Assembly: GCA_041651735.1 (NCBI GenBank)
Contig: JBAZIR010000001.1
Span: 1 to 64,000, forward strand
Length of the DNA: 64,000 nucleotides
Source of the DNA: CAIQCK01 sp041651735
Lineage (GTDB): Bacteria > Verrucomicrobiota > Verrucomicrobiia > CAIQCK01
Direction: 5' to 3'
Of this stretch, positions 62,165 through 64,000 are shown piece by piece. The translations under genes were made by a program, and so were the position numbers. The stretch's first letter is position 1. The number at the start of each line of letters is the position of its first letter. Under the pieces are notes generated by a model. That model searched no databases. It had not been told where the DNA came from and was given only the letters and a program-made list of their open reading frames with translations.

Positions 62165-64000
62165 ATGATGACGCGAACGCATCTATTCTTGCTCAGCATC
62201 TTCCTGGCGGCTGTTCCGATGCAAATATTGGCGGAAGACCGGCAGGAGCTTCCCAAGCGATTACAACGGAAGGACTGCTACTTCGGCGTTCATTTTGATT
62301 TCCATGCCGAGCCGTCAGACAAAAATATCGGACAGAACACCACGCCGGAAATGGTCAACAAGATGATTGACCTCATCCAGCCTGACTTCATCCAGGTTGA
62401 CACCAAAGGACATCCCGGTCTTTCGAGTTACCCGACCCGGGTCGGGAACCACGGCGGGAGTTTTGTCGGTGACCCGCTCAAGGTATGGAGGGAAGTGACC
62501 GCTCGGCGAGGCGTTGCCTTGTATGCGCACCATTCCGGATTGTGTGACGGGTGTGCCATGAAGAACCATCCCGACTGGGCGTGCGTTGACGCGCAGGGCC
62601 ATACGAACAACGCCTACGTGTCGCTTTCCGGCCCGTATGCGGACAAGCTGCTGATACCGCAGCTCATCGAGCTGGCCGTTGATTACAAACTCGACGGCGC
62701 CTGGGTTGACGCGGAATGCATGGGCGCGACGGTTGATTATTCGGCTGCCGCGAAGAGAGCGTTTACCCAACAGACCGGGATCACGGCGATCCCGGCAAAA
62801 CCGGGCGATCCTGAGTGGTTCACATGGACGCAGTTCCACCGGGAGGCTTTCCGAAAATACCTCCGGCATCATACCTCGGAGGTGAAGAAGAAGGCTCCGT
62901 GGTTTCAGTTCTGCTCGAACTACTCCTTTCTGATACCCATGCCGGAACCGGTCAGCGCCGGTGTGGATTTTCTTTCCGCGGATATCATGGACCTGAACCA
63001 TATGCGTTTCTATTCCCGTTTCATGGCGTCCCAGGGCATTCCGGGTGATCTCATGTCTTGGAGTTTCACGAAGTGGGGCCTTGGCACCCTGGATCCGCCG
63101 GAATCACGGAAACCGGCCGTCCAGTTGATGCGGGAAGCTGCCAGCGGCATTGCACAGGGGATTGGGTATCAGGCTGTCTTTTCTCAGGCGGGAGCTGGAA
63201 GGCGGCCTGTCCGGGACGGCAGTGTGGACCTGGAAAAACTCAAACCCATGGGCGAGGTCGCGAAATTCTGCCGGGAGCGCCAAAAGGTGTGTTTCAAGGC
63301 GAAGACCGTGCCTCAAATCGCGGTGCTGATTTCGACCGGGGCACAATATCGGAAGATGAGTCAGGTGGGCGACAGGCTATTTGCTTACGAGGGAATGCAT
63401 GCAGGCATTGCCTTTGGCCTGCTGGATAACCAATACGCGGTTGATGTCGTTCATAGCGCGCGGCTGTTGGAACGGCTCCATGAATACCCGTTGGTTGTTA
63501 TTTGCGAGCAGGACTATCTCGAACCTGATCTGCGGGATCGGGTAGCCGGTTACGTGCAACAGGGCGGCAAGCTTCTCCTGATCGGTGACGGGATGGTCAA
63601 GCTATTCGGCAAGGAGATCGGCGGAGCGGAAAAGCATGAGATGCCTCAAGGCCTGTCCCCTCAGTCCTTTGCTTGCTACACGTTCGGAAAAGGAATGATT
63701 GGCGTCCTTCCCCAACAGATCGGCGCTGAATATGCCAAAAAAGCTGATCCTGTTGTGCGGGATCTGATCGGCGTTGCCGCAAAGACGTTGTTTCCCAATC
63801 CGATCGCGGTTGTCACCGGTTCCCACGATCTCGACGTTTCCGCTATGCGAACTCCGGCGGGCGGGCTTGCCGTGCATTTGGTCAACACATCCGGTCCTCA
63901 CGAGCAATCCGCTTTGCTTTCCTCGATTGCGCGCGTCGGGCCACTGTCGGTGACGATCCGTTTCGGAACGAGACCCAAGCGCGTGCTTTTAGAGCCGGGC
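62165..64000 (+). CDS. Secreted glycoside-hydrolase-like protein, N-terminal part
   Basis: An open frame of at least 612 residues that runs off the window end without a stop. It has a signal peptide (LFLLSIFLAAVPMQILA). Residues about 35-330 look like a TIM barrel as in GH29/GH42-type enzymes: YFGVHFDFHAEPSD, YAHHSGLCDGCAMK, LDGAWVDAECMG, FLSADIMDLNHMRF. Then comes a segment like the class I amidotransferase-fold domain of beta-galactosidases (VVICEQDYLEPDLRDRVAGY, GGKLLLIGDG). Family assignment is by eye; fucosidase and galactosidase are both possible. Confidence 0.65.
   Translation, partial: MMTRTHLFLLSIFLAAVPMQILAEDRQELPKRLQRKDCYFGVHFDFHAEPSDKNIGQNTTPEMVNKMIDLIQPDFIQVDTKGHPGLSSYPTRVGNHGGSFVGDPLKVWREVTARRGVALYAHHSGLCDGCAMKNHPDWACVDAQGHTNNAYVSLSGPYADKLLIPQLIELAVDYKLDGAWVDAECMGATVDYSAAAKRAFTQQTGITAIPAKPGDPEWFTWTQFHREAFRKYLRHHTSEVKKKAPWFQFCSNYSFLIPMPEPVSAGVDFLSADIMDLNHMRFYSRFMASQGIPGDLMSWSFTKWGLGTLDPPESRKPAVQLMREAASGIAQGIGYQAVFSQAGAGRRPVRDGSVDLEKLKPMGEVAKFCRERQKVCFKAKTVPQIAVLISTGAQYRKMSQVGDRLFAYEGMHAGIAFGLLDNQYAVDVVHSARLLERLHEYPLVVICEQDYLEPDLRDRVAGYVQQGGKLLLIGDGMVKLFGKEIGGAEKHEMPQGLSPQSFACYTFGKGMIGVLPQQIGAEYAKKADPVVRDLIGVAAKTLFPNPIAVVTGSHDLDVSAMRTPAGGLAVHLVNTSGPHEQSALLSSIARVGPLSVTIRFGTRPKRVLLEPG

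Overview
The window is GC-rich, densely coded bacterial chromosome with no tRNA, rRNA, insertion sequence, phage or CRISPR array that I can see. A Gram-negative cell plan is clear: a type II secretion operon with a secretin, tripartite export, CsgG-like and many secreted proteins. The mix of PilM/PilN-like secretion parts, secreted sulfatase, ThuA and DUF5009 proteins, and Tat-exported DegT-fold proteins suggests Verrucomicrobiota, possibly the Limisphaerales/Pedosphaera side. That placement is inference from gene content only.

Layout. 1-18.3 kb is mostly housekeeping: trpF-trpB-yicC-gmk-coaC-coaB-pfkB on the plus strand, a convergent CsgG-like gene, the minus-strand mnmA-HAD-cutA operon, nrdR and neighbours, an NCS1 permease, a PfkB-like kinase, argH, an SMR transporter, dCMP deaminase, lysA and an FmdB-like protein. 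18.3-30.7 kb is an arsenic/thiol-redox island made of two adjacent minus-strand operons, each headed by its own ArsR. The upstream one (29.1 to 22.9 kb) reads arsR-arsC-arsM-acr3-HlyD-FtsX permease-ABC ATPase. The downstream one (22.7 to 18.3 kb) reads arsR-ArsP-like permease-two 77-residue disulfide proteins-DGC protein-thioredoxin-C_GCAxxG_C_C protein-CcdA-like protein. mntH and a universal stress protein diverge from the first.

31.2-46.4 kb is a type II secretion operon (TPR protein, E, F, G, H-, I-, J-, K-like, a PilM/PilN-type L, M, a C/PilP-like protein, D) ending in an unusual kinase with cyclic-nucleotide-binding, Ser/Thr kinase and FHA domains. 46.4-49 kb carries an RluA-type pseudouridine synthase, a TPR-zincin and a HAD phosphatase. 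49-64 kb is an accessory region of exported proteins: ThuA, sulfatase, DUF5009 membrane protein, two closely related Tat-signal DegT aminotransferase-like proteins, other secreted proteins of unknown function, and a glycoside-hydrolase-like protein cut by the window end.

The best candidates for something undescribed are: (1) the ars operon coupling arsenic methylation to a DevBCA/MacB-like ABC exporter, beside an ArsR-controlled thiol-redox and permease operon; (2) the duplicated Tat-exported PLP-fold proteins in a glycan-type locus, with a third-copy scar; (3) degenerate 7-bp tandem repeats scattered over the window, which also encode the prepilin leader peptides of two secretion pseudopilins; (4) the cNMP-kinase-FHA protein closing the secretion operon.
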